Source of the DNA: Adiantum capillus-veneris
Lineage: Eukaryota > Streptophyta > Polypodiopsida > Polypodiales > Pteridaceae
Assembly: GCA_014529385.2 (NCBI GenBank)
Contig: CM043959.1
Coordinates: 14,387,809-14,445,808 of the forward strand
DNA length: 58,000 nucleotides
Reading direction: 5' to 3'
Shown here one piece after another: positions 11,649 to 23,484 of the stretch; position 1 is the first letter of the stretch, and each line of letters begins with the position of its first letter. The notes under the pieces were generated by a model. It ran no database searches. It saw only the letters and a list, made by a program, of their open reading frames with translations, and had not been told where the DNA came from. Both the position numbers and the translations under genes were made by a program.

Positions 11649-14505
11649 ATGTCTACATCAGACTCAGACTCAACTTATACAAGCACATGGATTGCAGGGA
11701 TAGATGAGCACCTGCCCAGAATAGATCTTCCAAACCTATAGTACATAAAGACCAATTTTGTGGAGAGAGTTTGGACGTATAACCATGAAAGTGAAGGACT
11801 ATATAGGTATATTAATGGAAATCAATTCAACCTTTACAGTTGCTTAGAGTCTTACCCAGAAGAGCTGACAGAGTACAAGCTCTTATATGTCTATACATAC
11901 GAGGTCGACCGACAATGGACATCTTTATTTGTTGACAAGTATGGACGAGAATATAGAGCTGTAGAAAGCACAAATCCGCGAACCAAATTAGAGATGAGTG
12001 GATATTTGGTCAATGAAGGACCTCAGATACATCCACCAAACACAGGAACCTCTAAGAGAATTCCAAAGAGGGGACCACCACCTGGATTTCCTCCTAGAGC
12101 GATAACGAGAGATGAAACGATACCAAAGAGGAGTATGGTTCCATACTTTGCACCCCAAAGTATAAGACCATCTCAGCTAAGAAAATGGGTAAATAGAAAG
12201 TATAATGGCATAGGAGACCCATACGCCCATGTCTCGGCTTTCAAGCAAGTCCTACGAGCAGAACGAGTAGAGGACTTCCACACGCAGTATGAGGGTTTTG
12301 GACTTACATTGGAGGACAATGCACAAGCATGGTTTGAACTATTGAACCCGAGAGAGTTCACAACCGTTGAGAAAATGTTGGATGAATTTGTTCAAGAAAT
12401 CACCAAGAGGGGCATAAAACATAACACCCTTCCTAAGATTCAGGAATTTAAACAAGGCGAAACAGAAACACTGCGACATGCAATACTGCGTTTCAAGCAA
12501 TATGTTGCTAGATGTCCTACCCAAGAGTTACCCACGCCAAAACGTCAGATCCTATGCTTCATCAGAGGGCTTAGGAATGAGAATTTCCAAAAGGACCTAT
12601 ACGTGAAAAGATACCAAACCTTGGAAGAGGTGACCAAAGCGGCAGTTGACCTAGTTGACAATTTCAAATTCTATGAAGATGGTCAGAAGAAGCTAAATGA
12701 TGCGAGTGAGAAAAAGAAAACCGCTGATCTTGAGGATCAAAGAGGGAATCTAGGACAAAACCAAGTAAATGTTGAGGAGCAAATCATAGAGAATGTGATG
12801 CAACGCATCAACTACTCTGACAGAGTACTAGCCTATAGAGTTCCTCAACGACGAAGGTGCATGACATGTGGAGGGGACCATCTGACGCAACATTCTCCTG
12901 AATATAGACCTAAGACTCCACCAGGGTTTGAGCATGTTATGTCTCAACCGCCTAGATATCATCTTGTAGCGGAATAAGTTTTCTTAAGTGAAAGACCCAT
13001 AGCTGCTAGAAATGCATATGTGAATCATGAGCTTCAAATAGAAAGATATGTGGTAGATCAGAGGCCACTTCAAGGTCAATATCAAGTATTGCCACAACAA
13101 CCAATACGTCCATGTGACAAATGTGGTAGTAGTGATCACTTGATTAAGGATTGTCCACACCATGATATCATGGTAAATGTATATTGTAATGAGTGTGCAG
13201 TCACAGATATGATTTTGGATTGTCCTAAGAATCCAAGAAAGAAAGGTAAAATGCAACCACATGTTACCTTTCCTTCTACCATCAAATTAGAGAAAGAACG
13301 AGCCGCAATTAAAGGAGAGACGACAACAACAACAGAGCAAGAAACAATTGCAAAAGAACAGGTGCTTAAACAAGTTGCTCCAATAAACGTTGTCACAAGA
13401 GCACAAGCAAAAGTGCAAGAGCAGAAGCCTATAGATTGAGAGACTAGTAAGAGTTCCAAAAGCCATAGAAACTCTAGACGAGCAAGAAGGATTAGAATGA
13501 AAGCGAGACTAGAAAGGGAAAAATGGGAAGAAAAGGTTGTTACAGCTGAGTTGGAAACAACTCAAGAGCAACAGACACAGCAAAGGGAATCTGAAACCCT
13601 TAAACCAGCTAAAGCACCCAAGAGTGCTAGTTCAGGAGGATCTGTCCTAGTGGACAAAGTGAATGAGCCTTTAGACGTGATTTTACAGGCTTATGAGGCT
13701 AGATTGGCAAATAGACAGACCTTAGAACAAAGATGGATGAACCATCCTTATCCTGAAGTAGAGAAGCAGAGGCTAGAAATGTGTAAGCAGCTCATTGAAA
13801 CTGCTCAAGCATTGCTAGAACCACCTCCACCAGAATTGAAGGATAGGATAGTCACCCCAGTGCACAAAGACGAGAGCATTAAAGTAGACGAATTGCCTAG
13901 AGAAGAGGTAGATCATAGGGAAGAACCACTGCCAAGGTCGCAAGACTCGAGGGTAGTCCAAAATACAACAGATGAATCAATGAGGGATTTCCCACCCTAT
14001 GTTCCTATAGTTGAGGAGTAGTGGCCATAGGAGTTATGGAAGGCTGTTCGAGATGCCCAAAAAAGAGAAGAGGATGCTGGACCAGCACCATTTCCTGAAA
14101 TCACATTAGATAGACCACAAATGAGTGTTGATGCGAGGTCATATTATGGTGACGTAGGATCGGTAGCCTCCGAAGACAGTAGACATGAATCGTTAAGAAC
14201 TTTGCCACAGTACATGGGAGATTTTGAGGCAAAGTCTGAGATTGTGAGAGTTCCATCACAGAGGCTAGGAGGGACAAAAGAATTGGACACCAAAATTTTG
14301 ACTGACTTGCTATCCACGCCAGTGAAGTGCACAATTACGTTGACAAAACTTTTGAAAATCAGTCCAAGTATGTGGACGGATATAGAAAAATGCTTGGAAA
14401 AAATTGGGATCAAAAGCCCGTTAAGGTTTCTGGAAAAAGAGCTAGATGAGATCGAGAAGCCTAGATCAAATGTAAGACCGGTACCTCTGAACAAAGTAGG
14501 AGAGT
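11649..14505 (+). pseudogene. Gag of gypsy B (one frame with nonsense codons)
   Basis: ATG at 11,649 (MSTSDSDST) opens a frame that continues into protease and is broken by stops at 11,739, 12,975, 13,437, 14,019, 14,028 and 14,505, with no frameshift noticed. The core Gag domain is at about 12,170-12,660 (RPSQLRKWVNRKYNG and onward). A first knuckle CMTCGGDH near 12,860 lacks its last Cys (Ser). CDKCGSSDHLIKDC near 13,110 is a canonical CX2CX4HX4C knuckle, and the one after it (CNECAVTDMILDC) has Asp for His. The linker SSGGSVLVDKVNEPLD near 13,630 is shared with C. Nonsense without frameshifts fits a young copy. Confidence 0.85.
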
Positions 14506-15176
14506 AATGTGAAGGAGAAGATGGTAATGACACTTTGCCTGTCGAGTACAATGGGATTGAAACGAAAGCTATACTTGACAGCGGAGCAGGAATTGCCATA
14601 GCAACAAAACGAATATGGGAGAAATGGGGTAGACCCGCCTTTAGAACAACCAGAATAAAATTAAAGTTAGCGGATGGGCATGTGGAAAGACCCATGGGAT
14701 TGCTAGAAGCGATAGTGGTGTCTTCTTGTGGTATAGAGTATGCGCATACTTTTGCCATAGTTGACTTTGGCAAGAAAAATAACTATGAAATCATCCTTGG
14801 AAGACCATTCATGAGGCAACTCAAGATGGTACAAGATTGGGGTTATGATTATCTATACTTGAGACATGCTGAAACCACAACACGTGTAAATATGAGAAAT
14901 CATAGTTACCAAGATGTAACTAGAATGCCCGTGGAAGATTTTGATTCTGCAACACAAAGTGGATCAACAGACCATCCGTGGATGGGCAAAAAGAAAGAAA
15001 TCTGGATGTGCAGAGCATCGGAGTGTAGTGACTTTGGGAGAAATGAGAATGCCTTAGAGAGGGTCTTAGAAGATGATGCTTACATAAGAGAACATTTTCT
15101 AGAAGAGGCGTTAGAACCGCTAAAAAAACAGCTTGACAAAGCTTCAAGTCAACTTACAGGTACAACTGCTAGATAA
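14506..15176 (+). pseudogene. Retropepsin (protease 1) of gypsy B
   Basis: Open from after the stop at 14,505 to TAA at 15,174. The active-site loop AILDSGAGIAIATK is intact (Asp codon 14,577), with RPMGLLEAIVVSS as the flap region and IILGRPFMRQ as the second conserved motif. The C-terminal tail (EIWMCRASEC, EDDAYIREHF) is conserved with A and C. It could cut Gag if made, but the upstream stops would prevent expression from the gag start. Coding ends here; RT and integrase are absent. Confidence 0.85.
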
Positions 15177-15455
15177 TAACCACATGAAAAGCAAATACTA
15201 GAGCTACAATGACAACAACCTGCTGCACCAACAAGTCGATACAACCTCATGCAATTCAAGATACAACAACCAATCGGAGGGGGAGAGTTCCAGGCTTCAG
15301 ATACACTACAGGTACAACTTCAAGGCAGCTTTAACATCACGCAAAGCAACCAACTATCGAAGAGGCTGCCACAACAACTTCAATCAACACCAAGACATCA
15401 AGAACTCGTCAAGGCCAGCAAAGGCATAGGGTCTTGTCGGGGACGACAAGAAGTC
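15177..15455 (+). other. 3' non-coding region of B with duplicated polypurine tract
   Basis: A C/A-rich stretch ('caacaac' phrases) with no coding match. A 14-base tract, TCGGAGGGGGAGAG, lies at 15,274-15,287 and is repeated exactly at 15,454-15,467 next to the LTR. Confidence 0.7.
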
Positions 15456-15467
15456 GGAGGGGGAGAG
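15456..15467 (+). other. Polypurine tract of B
   Basis: GGAGGGGGAGAG immediately before the TGTTGAAAGG that starts the 3' LTR. This is the expected place for the plus-strand primer. Confidence 0.85.
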
Positions 15468-16346
15468 TGTTGAAAGGACGCCCTTTCAACAACGTTTCCA
15501 AAAAGATTCCATTAAGATTCCTCAAAGATTCTATAAAGATTCCACATGAACATGGTGATGAAGTAATGAAGATGAAGATGGATGCTGCAACATGAAGATA
15601 CGAGTTCATGGACGTCATCGAATATCCCGTTATTATTATTTTGAGCCATTACGGCCACTTTTGTAATGTTTACGGGAACCTCATATTTTAAATCGGCACT
15701 TGTATTTTGGCCGCAGATGTTTGTATGATGAGTAAAGACAACTCAGTTTCTTGTAATTAAGCTCTGTAGAAGCCTAGGGACAATTCAAGTCATTTGGCCG
15801 GACATTAGGTTTGAAGGCTTGGTATATAAGCTGAAACCTAAGGCTTTGTAAAGGACACATTACGTTATCTCAATTAATATACAGTTGTGGGTTCTGCAGC
15901 ACACAGTAGTGAGCTTCACACACACACACACCGTCGCGCACACTAATCACATTGCAGATATGAGAGTAGGAGCGTGTTAGCATCGAGGAGCTCTCCGCGT
16001 CGACGCAATCAATGCAAGCCGAGGACCACATCCCGAGCCCGCCTGCTACGAGCTATATTTGGTCGTAAGTACCTCAAATGACATCCGTTCTGAATGATCG
16101 AGTAGTCGTTAGAATCAGGGCGAGAAGCTCTTCGTGTTGATGTCTTTGTAGATCAGTTCCGGACACTTTGGAAATTGCTGTTTTGAGTCTATCGCGACAG
16201 CGATTAGAGATCTTACAGTTATGGTTTTCAGGGTTTAGGTGTTTGGCCATATAGGATATATCCTTGTAGTCTTGCCCTCCAATTTCGAGTCATTCTGATA
16301 TGATTTGAGACTGTTTCGAGCTTGTAGTGTTTCGTAGGATGCGTTG
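15468..16346 (+). repeat. 3' LTR of gypsy B, truncated by element C
   Basis: It matches the 5' LTR base for base over long stretches, including the TATA box (15,823-15,830) and GTAAGT (16,065-16,070). It stops after 'gatgcgttg' at 16,346, where the LTR of C begins; the rest of the LTR is not found after C. Confidence 0.9.
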
Positions 16347-16610
16347 TGTTGGAGCCCCATTGGTCCAACTGTTGTAATGAGCCCATCTTGTAAAGCATAT
16401 CAAATTTCCATTTTATGTAAAAGACGTCATATCATTTTGATCCATTTGTCTGGGTTATGTAAAGATTAATTAGTTAGCCAGGACTCAGATTTGTTCCCAC
16501 TTTGTAATAGTGAGTAAGAGAACCCCATGTACATTTTTGAGCTAAAAGTATAAAAGTCACCTTAGAACCATTTTTTGAACAACATTTGAATATTAATCCT
16601 GTGTCTTACG

Positions 16611-16680
<70 letters not shown>

Positions 16681-17294
16681 TCTTATCCTCTTCGCTACGC
16701 ACTTCTCCCTCACCGGATTCACGACGTGACCACACCATCGCGGTAGTCTCTTCGAGAGCTACGCGCCCACGCCACGCATTCACCTTTTCAAGCTGATCGC
16801 GATCGATCCGTCCTGGAGCTTGTTTTGCTTGTAAGTAGCACAAACAGTGTCTGTTTTCAATAATCAAGTGCTTTATGGAATGAGAAAGAGCTAAACATAG
16901 ATACTCATAAACTTAAGTTTCGCCCACTTTTGGATTATGACCTGTTAGTCTATCGCAACTGTATTCGAGATAACTAGGGTTCAAATCTGGTGAGATTAGA
17001 CTTATAGGTAAGTATATCCTAGTGAGAGGATGGTGCCTAGTAAGTTTGATGCGATTCCGAGTTCATTGGACGTGTAAACTGTGTTGTGAGCGTTTAGGGA
17101 TAGAGTGGGTTGCATTCTACCAGGGTTAGTGATTGATGCATCATAAAAGTGCGTATGTGTAGATTGGTCTCAGCCTGACAAGCTAACGAGATTGCCTACG
17201 TGCACCTACGGGTTAGTCGTGTCATCGGATGATAAGTATGTTGTCTGTGTCGTGCTCGTGAGTATGAACAGTGGAGTAGTTTTGCCCTAAAACA
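16347..17294 (+). repeat. 5' LTR of gypsy C
   Basis: It starts TGTTGGAGCCCC and ends ACA before the primer site; 948 bp. A TATA box, TATAAAAG, is at 16,549-16,556, followed by an (AG)32 run and a GTAAGT donor at 16,831-16,836. No 3' partner is present in the window. Confidence 0.82.
16615..16678 (+). repeat. (AG)32 microsatellite in the C LTR
   Basis: Sixty-four bases of uninterrupted AG just after the TATA box, probably within the transcribed R region. H has a short imperfect GA run at the matching place (about 37,452). Confidence 0.95.
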
Positions 17295-17295
17295 T

Positions 17296-17314
17296 TGGCG
17301 TTGCTGCCGGGGAC
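17296..17314 (+). other. Primer-binding site of C (tRNA-Asp type)
   Basis: TGGCGTTGCTGCCGGGGAC, one base after the LTR, a variant of the tRNA-Asp complement. Confidence 0.7.
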
Positions 17315-18954
17315 ACAAGACCTTAAGTAGGAAAATCTACGTCACTCGTGTGATGGTTGGCTTACTTTAGTTTTGAGTAGAGAGAGCTTAAACTTTTAGA
17401 ACAAGATCCAGGATAGAGTATCTTGAGGTCTAGTGGATAGCCAGGAAGCCTGTGTCTTGCCGAGGGTCTGCGACTAGTTAGATTTAGTTAAGTAGGATAA
17501 TGTGGAGTTATGTTTTTTGGTTTTGAATGCTTGTTATACATGTGAAGAAATAGAGTAGAAAAACACTGTAAAACCGCAAAAAACAAACAAAAAGAAGAAA
17601 CAATAAGGCTGTTTGCTTGCCTTGAAAGCAAAACCCACCTCATATACCCTGGAAAAGGGTGAAAAGAGTCTACATTGAAGTTTATGATCCAACACTCAAG
17701 AAAACATAAAAATTGCGAGCAAAACCAACAAAAAAGAAACAGGTGATTGTCATAAGGAAACACTAAGTGAACCTAAAGAGGCCAAGAAGAGATATAACCA
17801 TTAGCCTAGGGTAAACTGACTGTGTCATGAGGTACGACTGGTGTTCACAAGTTTAAGATGAAGTGTCATCAAATTTGCATCACTTCAAGTGCAATGGAGT
17901 TGTGAATTGTTAGAGGAAAGTGAAAATTTGTGAAATGCTTGAGTTTAAGGTCAAAATAAGTCCAAACTTCATAAAACTTGGGGAATAGACTTATATGGGC
18001 ACAGGGAACAAGACTATGCAAAAACAGACAAAAAATTAAATCCCCTTTGCTCTCTACCTGGTCTATCGCGATAGACTGATGAAGGTGGTGATTGACTAGC
18101 AACAAGGAAAAAAACCTTTATGCCCCAGGGTTCACACATCAATACAAGGGTACTCACAAAAATTGGGTGAATTTGAACACCATCTTGACCACAAAACTTC
18201 AAAACTGGTGTTTAGAGTCTGAATTCAGAGACAAGGGCAAGAAGTCTTTGACCAAATGTCCAAATAGTGCCAAAATTGGTCAATACACTACACAAGGGGA
18301 GGCTGAAACAACTGTGGAGAAAACTTGGAAAAAATGCTAAAATTGGAGAAAGTGCCAAGTCTATCGCGATAGACCAAGGAAAGTGCTGCCTGGGAACTTT
18401 TCTTTCAAATTTCCCCTAGGGAGAGCTTTATCAGGGCCTATATAGCAGACACACCAAAATTCAAGGCATTTAGATCATTGAAGGTCAATCTGAGGGTCAG
18501 ATAGAGAATCAAGCTCTGACTGAAATACTAAAATGGGACCAAAATCCAACCCCAAGTGTCCAAACTTCATAAAACTTGAGGGATATGCTATAGAGGGTAT
18601 CTGGAACTCAAGGGTAAAATCACAATTTTGAATTGACTTATGCTGAGCAAATTGTCGGTCTATCGCGATAGACTAAGAAAGTAGTAAATCAGACACTTTT
18701 TGCAATTTGTGACTATACTGCTAGGACATACTCTCTATATAGATCCCAACCATCATTTCATATTTGAAATTGGACCACCAGAAGACTGACTAAGGGGTTG
18801 CTGTATATACTTGAAATATTTTTGGTAATTCAGGGAAAACCCTTGTGAACAGACTAACCATCCTTGTGTAGATCCCAGAAGGAGATCAGCACAAAGCCAC
18901 ACAGGAAGAAGGAGTCCAGGTAAGCTTTAAGTTTGCAACCAAACTTTCATTCTT
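17315..18954 (+). repeat. Leader of gypsy C: ~299-bp periodic palindromes
   Basis: A perfect 16-base palindrome, GTCTATCGCGATAGAC, lies at 18,061-18,076, 18,359-18,374 and 18,658-18,673, spaced 298 and 299 bp. 'GTCCAAACTTCATAAAACTT' lies at 17,960 and 18,558 (598 bp, two periods). The sequence between is diverged, so the palindrome is the best-kept part of an old tandem array. No gene is seen. Confidence 0.85.
18879..18925 (+). other. Candidate mini-exon and splice donor before gag of C
   Basis: Acceptor-like CAG ends at 18,878; donor GTAAGC is at 18,920-18,925, giving a 41-base potential exon. The gag ATG is 35 bases after the donor. H has the same 41-base spacing. Inferred from consensus only. 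Confidence 0.35.
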
Positions 18955-21900
18955 ATGTATTTAAGGTCAGGAGCCTTTGTTAAGTCGGGAGCTAAAAGTG
19001 TCAAAAGTCAAGTAAGTACCACATCCACCGAAGAGAGTGTAACTCAGAAGAGACTAGACCCATTAGCACCAATCATTGAAGAGGGTAGTGATACTGACAC
19101 TTCGTCGGAAAAGTCCTTCTTCATGATGGGGAGTCAACAGCCAGGAGGTTTCAACGGTGAAGGACCAATGCCAGGGGGGAGCACCTCCCTACATCCTTTA
19201 AACGAAACAAAGTTCACTATAATCTTCTTGGAAGGATCTAACTCGAGGGGAGCCTTAGTTTATTCTGACTATCGGGGACGCAAGTGTATTTGTATTGAAG
19301 AAAGACCGGCTCAGAGACTAGAGATAATTCGAGTCTATGATGATGGTGACAGATTCCGAGACGAAAAGGGGAACCACTATCTGATAGTGAGTAACCCTGA
19401 GGATTACAACAGATATGGGGATAACGTGGCAAAAGGGAAAATGGTTTCAGAAACCCAAGAACCACCTCCTAACATTGATCGACTTGGAACGCTTTTTATG
19501 ATTGATAAGAAAACAACCAGGGTCCCAACCTATAATGAGAATGTAGGGATTTACAAGGATGAAAGCGAGGGAATAGTCTCTTACTTTCAATGCAAGGAAC
19601 CCTACCCAAATGAATTAAGCAAAGACAAGGTTCTTTACTTATTTTCTTATGAAACTGCTATGGGGAAGGATATTGTTTTTGTTGACAGATACGGGCGAGA
19701 ATACAAACGTATTCTCCCAGAAGAGGTTGAAAAGGCAACAGTTCCGGGAGCATCGACCTATGGCCCCGACGAAGTACCAAGAGCCACCTACACCCCTAGC
19801 AAGTCGATAAATCCCTTTTCAGAAGAGTATGACGCTACCTCACATTCTACCTGACAACCGACGTCCAACTACCAGGACCAACCAGCTACTCAGCCATCAT
19901 TGCAGGCATGGCTTCGACAGAGTGTTACATTAGAACAAGACCGAACCCGAGAGGGTTATCAAACAACACGAGGGTTAAGGGATTTACAAGAACCACCAAT
20001 CTATGCACAGTATCAAGGAGAGAGTAAGCCAAAGACTCAGGGGTCAACTGAGCTTGGAAGAACACCCCGAGAACGAGTTCGGAGAGATGAACCATCTCTC
20101 ACAAGAACTGTTAGAAATTATGGATTAGGAGCACCACTGGGAGAGGAACCTGGCCACTACAGAAGACCAGAGGAGGTGTATCGACTAGGACGGGGAGATC
20201 CCATGATGAGATTTGTAGACCATCGTAGAATTAGACCTTCTCAAGTGCAAAAATGGGTAAACAAGAAATATACGGGAAGCAGGGATCCAAGAGATCATGT
20301 AGCAGCCTTTGTGCGTGTAATTAGAGTTGAAGAGGTGTTAGACTTTCCTACGCAATTTGCAGGATTCGGTTTAACCTTAGAGGATGATGCTGCTACATGG
20401 TTTGACTCGGTGGAGCGAAGAGACTTTGAGTCTATGGAGGAAGTGTTTGACGAGTTTATCGAGGAATTCTCACAAAGAGGAATAGCTCATAATACAGTCT
20501 CACAAATCCATAAATTCAAACAGAAAGATGGAGAGTCTGTGCGAAAGGCAGCCCTCCGATTAAAAAGATATGTTAAGTTCTGCCCCGTGGAAGAACTGCC
20601 AACTCAGTCCAGACTTATGCTTATATTTATCCAAGGACTAAGGAATGCAGATCTTCAAAAGGACTTACATATGAAAAGGAGCACGACGTTGAATGATTTA
20701 ACAAAGGAAGCTCTATACCTTGTGGACAATTGTGCGGTCTACAAAGAGGGTGAGTTCAAGGATCTTGATGATGATTCTTCCTCGCAACAGAGCGGAAGCA
20801 AATCTGCTAAAACAACACTGAAAGGAGAAGTAGCGGTAAGCCAAGAGCAGCTTGTAGAGGAAGTGCTTAAAAAGATTAACTTGTATTCCAAACCACAAGC
20901 TAAACAACCAAAATGGTGTGCGATTAAACAAAAATGGACAAACCATGGGATGGAGGAGTGTTATTATAACAAGGGATATGTGAGAGAACGACCATATGCT
21001 CCGCAAGCTCAGGCGACATCCCCTCAAGTCCCACCGATGCCTAGATATCAGACTGGCAACCTACCAGGACCTGTAGGCGTAGAAAGACCACAACCAGTGT
21101 TGGGACAACAACCACCCCTACCAGGATTACGACCAGTCGGCATAAGATACACACCCACAATAATTGAGTCGGATGAGAAGGCTTTAGTACCTATGCATGC
21201 ATACTACGAGGAGCTCAATGGATATGCGGCAAACTCTGTCTATTATCCACCGGACGAACACTCTACACCAGAACCATGGAGCATGATAGGAAATACAGGA
21301 CCACCAACTGCTGCACAGGCAGCGGGAGAAGGACGATATAGCCTGGATGAAAGAACACTGTTGTTCATAGCCCACGGAGGCATGAGCGGGCAAAGAATTG
21401 CACACCAACAAAGAGGAGCTCCAGGAGCACCTCAACAACCTAAAGGACCATGCTACAAGTGTGGTGGAGACCATTGGCTGAGAGACTGCCCTCATGACGA
21501 AATCGTTAGGGTCAACGCATATTGCACCGAGTGTGGAATTACTCACTTGATCCCTGATTGCCCGAAAAACCCGAGCAAAGGATCAAAAACTACCTTGAGT
21601 ATGCTGGGAGCGTTACCTTCCAATGGAGGGTCAGAAAACGAAACTCCGATTCCTGTTAAGGTCTTGACGAGAGCCCAAGCAAGGAAAAATGACAATCAGC
21701 CCAAGAGTAACGATGAAAATCAAGAAGAAATCAAGACTGACAAGTCTAGCGTCAGTCGTGATAATCCTTGAAAAGAACGAAGAGCGAAAATGAAAGCTAG
21801 ACGTGAGCGAAAACAAAAAGATGTAGAAACTGATCTAACGATAGCTCGAGAGCAACTTAAATAGCAAAGAGAGTCCGACTCTCTAAAATCAACGGAGGGA

Positions 21901-22770
21901 CCAAGAAGTGCAAGCTCAGGAGGGTCGGTATTGGTAGATAAGATCAATGAACCCTTAGATGCAATCTTGCAAGCATATGAAGCAAGATTGAAGAACAGAC
22001 AGACTCTAGAGCAAAGGTGGATGACATATCCATATCCAGAGATAGAAAAACAGAGACTAGAGATGTGCAAACAGCTGATTGGAATTGCACAAGCTTTACT
22101 GGAACCTCCACCTATGGAAGCGGGAGATAGAGTAATCAAACCACCAAACAATGAAACACCTCACAAAACCAAACAAAGGATACCCGACAAGATAGAAAAC
22201 GTTAAATCCTTGCCGGATGTAGAGGATGCAAGAGACGTACCTAATAGCACTTATGAATCATTGAAAGATTTTCCACCATATTCCCCTATTGTGGAAGAAA
22301 ATTGGCTGGAAGAGCTATGGAAAACTGTGCGAAAAGCTCAAGAAAAATATGAGACAAAAACAGTCGAGTCAGCGCCTTTCTCGGAGCTGAACTTGAATAA
22401 GCCTCCATGGGATTTAGACATTAAATCATTTCAAGGGGATAATGGTTCAGTTGCATCCGACGATAGCAGACCAGAATCACTCAGAACTTTGCCATCATAT
22501 ATATATGGGGAACTATGAGGCAAGATCAAAAATTCGAAGAGTACCTTCTCAGAGAATAGGCGGGTCAAATCAATTGGACACTAAAATCCTGACAGACTTG
22601 TTGACCACTCCGGTCAAGTGTACAATCACATTGGCAGAATTGTTAAAAATTAGGCCAAGCATGTGGACGGAAGTGGGAAAATGTCTTGAAAAATTTGGCA
22701 TAAGGATGCCTCTTAAGTCTTCGAAACCGAGCTTAATGACAGAGAACCGAAGAAAGTCAACACTAGACCA
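18955..22770 (+). pseudogene. Gag of gypsy C
   Basis: ATG at 18,955 (MYLRSGAFVKSG). One frame runs to about 22,500 with stops at 19,852 (TGA where H has CGA), 21,769 and about 21,862. A frameshift in a TA run near 22,495 and another near 22,715 follow. The Gag core is at about 20,220-20,730 (RPSQVQKWVNKKYTG and onward). Two knuckles, CYKCGGDHWLRDC near 21,450 and CTECGITHLIPDC near 21,525, both have the unusual CX2CX3HX4C spacing. A basic stretch (KMKARRERKQK) and the SSGGSVLVDK linker come after. It is the least damaged gag here. Confidence 0.88.
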
Positions 22771-23484
22771 GTGCCACTCAACAAGGTAGGAGAGTATTGT
22801 GAAGGTGAAGATGGCAACACAACCCTACCAATTGAGTATAACGGCATAGAGACTAAGGCAATACTTGATAGTGGAGCTGGCATTGCCATTGCAACCAAAA
22901 TGCTATGGGAAAAATGGGGAAAACCAGCAATACGAACAACTAGAATGAAATTGCAACTAGCGGATGGGCACATAGAAAGGCCTATAGGATTGCTTGAGGC
23001 AATTGTGGTATCTTCCTATGGCATAGAGTACGAACATACCTTTGCCATAGTAGATTTCGGCAAGAAGAACAACTATGAAATTATCCTTGGTAGGCCGTTC
23101 ATGAGGCAACTCAAAATGGTGCAGGACTGGGGGTATGATTATTTGTATCTAAGACATGTTGAAACTACTACATGCGTAAACATGAAAAATCATAGCCACC
23201 ATGATGTCACGAGGACCCCTGTGGAAGAATTTGACTTAGTCACCATTAGTGGATTAGAAGTCCCAGTGTGGCTTTGTAAGAAAAAGGAGATATGGATGTG
23301 CGGGGCATCTCAATGTAGTGAATTTGACCACAATGAAAGGACACTAGAGAGGGTCTTGGAAGACGATGCCTATATAAGAGAACCTTTTCCTGAAGAGAAG
23401 CTCGAACCCCTAGAATGGTCTCAAATTTTGGCTACACTGGATGTATGCGTCAAGGAAGTCACTCCCACCAAATTTTGTGATTAG
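22771..23484 (+). pseudogene. Retropepsin (protease 1) of gypsy C
   Basis: A 237-residue open stretch starting MPLNKVGEYCEGED. The active-site loop AILDSGAGIAIATK has its Asp near residue 33, followed by RPIGLLEAIVVSS and IILGRPFMRQ, so all key retropepsin motifs are kept. It ends at a TAG at 23,482; the same frame continues past that stop and another near 23,563 straight into integrase. In A the matching interval carries the linker, RT and RNase H, about 2.2 kb. Confidence 0.85.

Larger units (their letters stand above)
9680..16346 (+). mobile_element. Non-autonomous gypsy element B (LTR, gag-protease, LTR; no RT or integrase)
   Basis: A 5' LTR (9680-10,749), tRNA-Asp-type primer site, leader, one gag-protease reading frame, polypurine tract and 3' LTR can all be seen. 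Nothing between protease and polypurine tract encodes RT, RNase H or integrase. The LTRs are very similar, suggesting a fairly recent insertion, into the RT of copia E. Its 3' LTR is cut at 16,346 by element C. It fits the class of terminal-repeat elements that carry only gag (TR-GAG), here with protease as well. Confidence 0.9.

Noticed and set aside
14144-14773. A 209-codon minus-strand open frame in B
   Set aside because: It is the antisense shadow of the gag-protease region, whose plus-strand motifs are clear.
16613-16867. Minus-strand frame ending in a long SL run
   Set aside because: It reads the (AG)n run of the C LTR in reverse; no domain.
18061-18673. The regularly spaced palindromes as a CRISPR array
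   Set aside because: The step is about 299 bp, spacers are themselves diverged repeats, there are no cas genes, and the setting is a plant retrotransposon.
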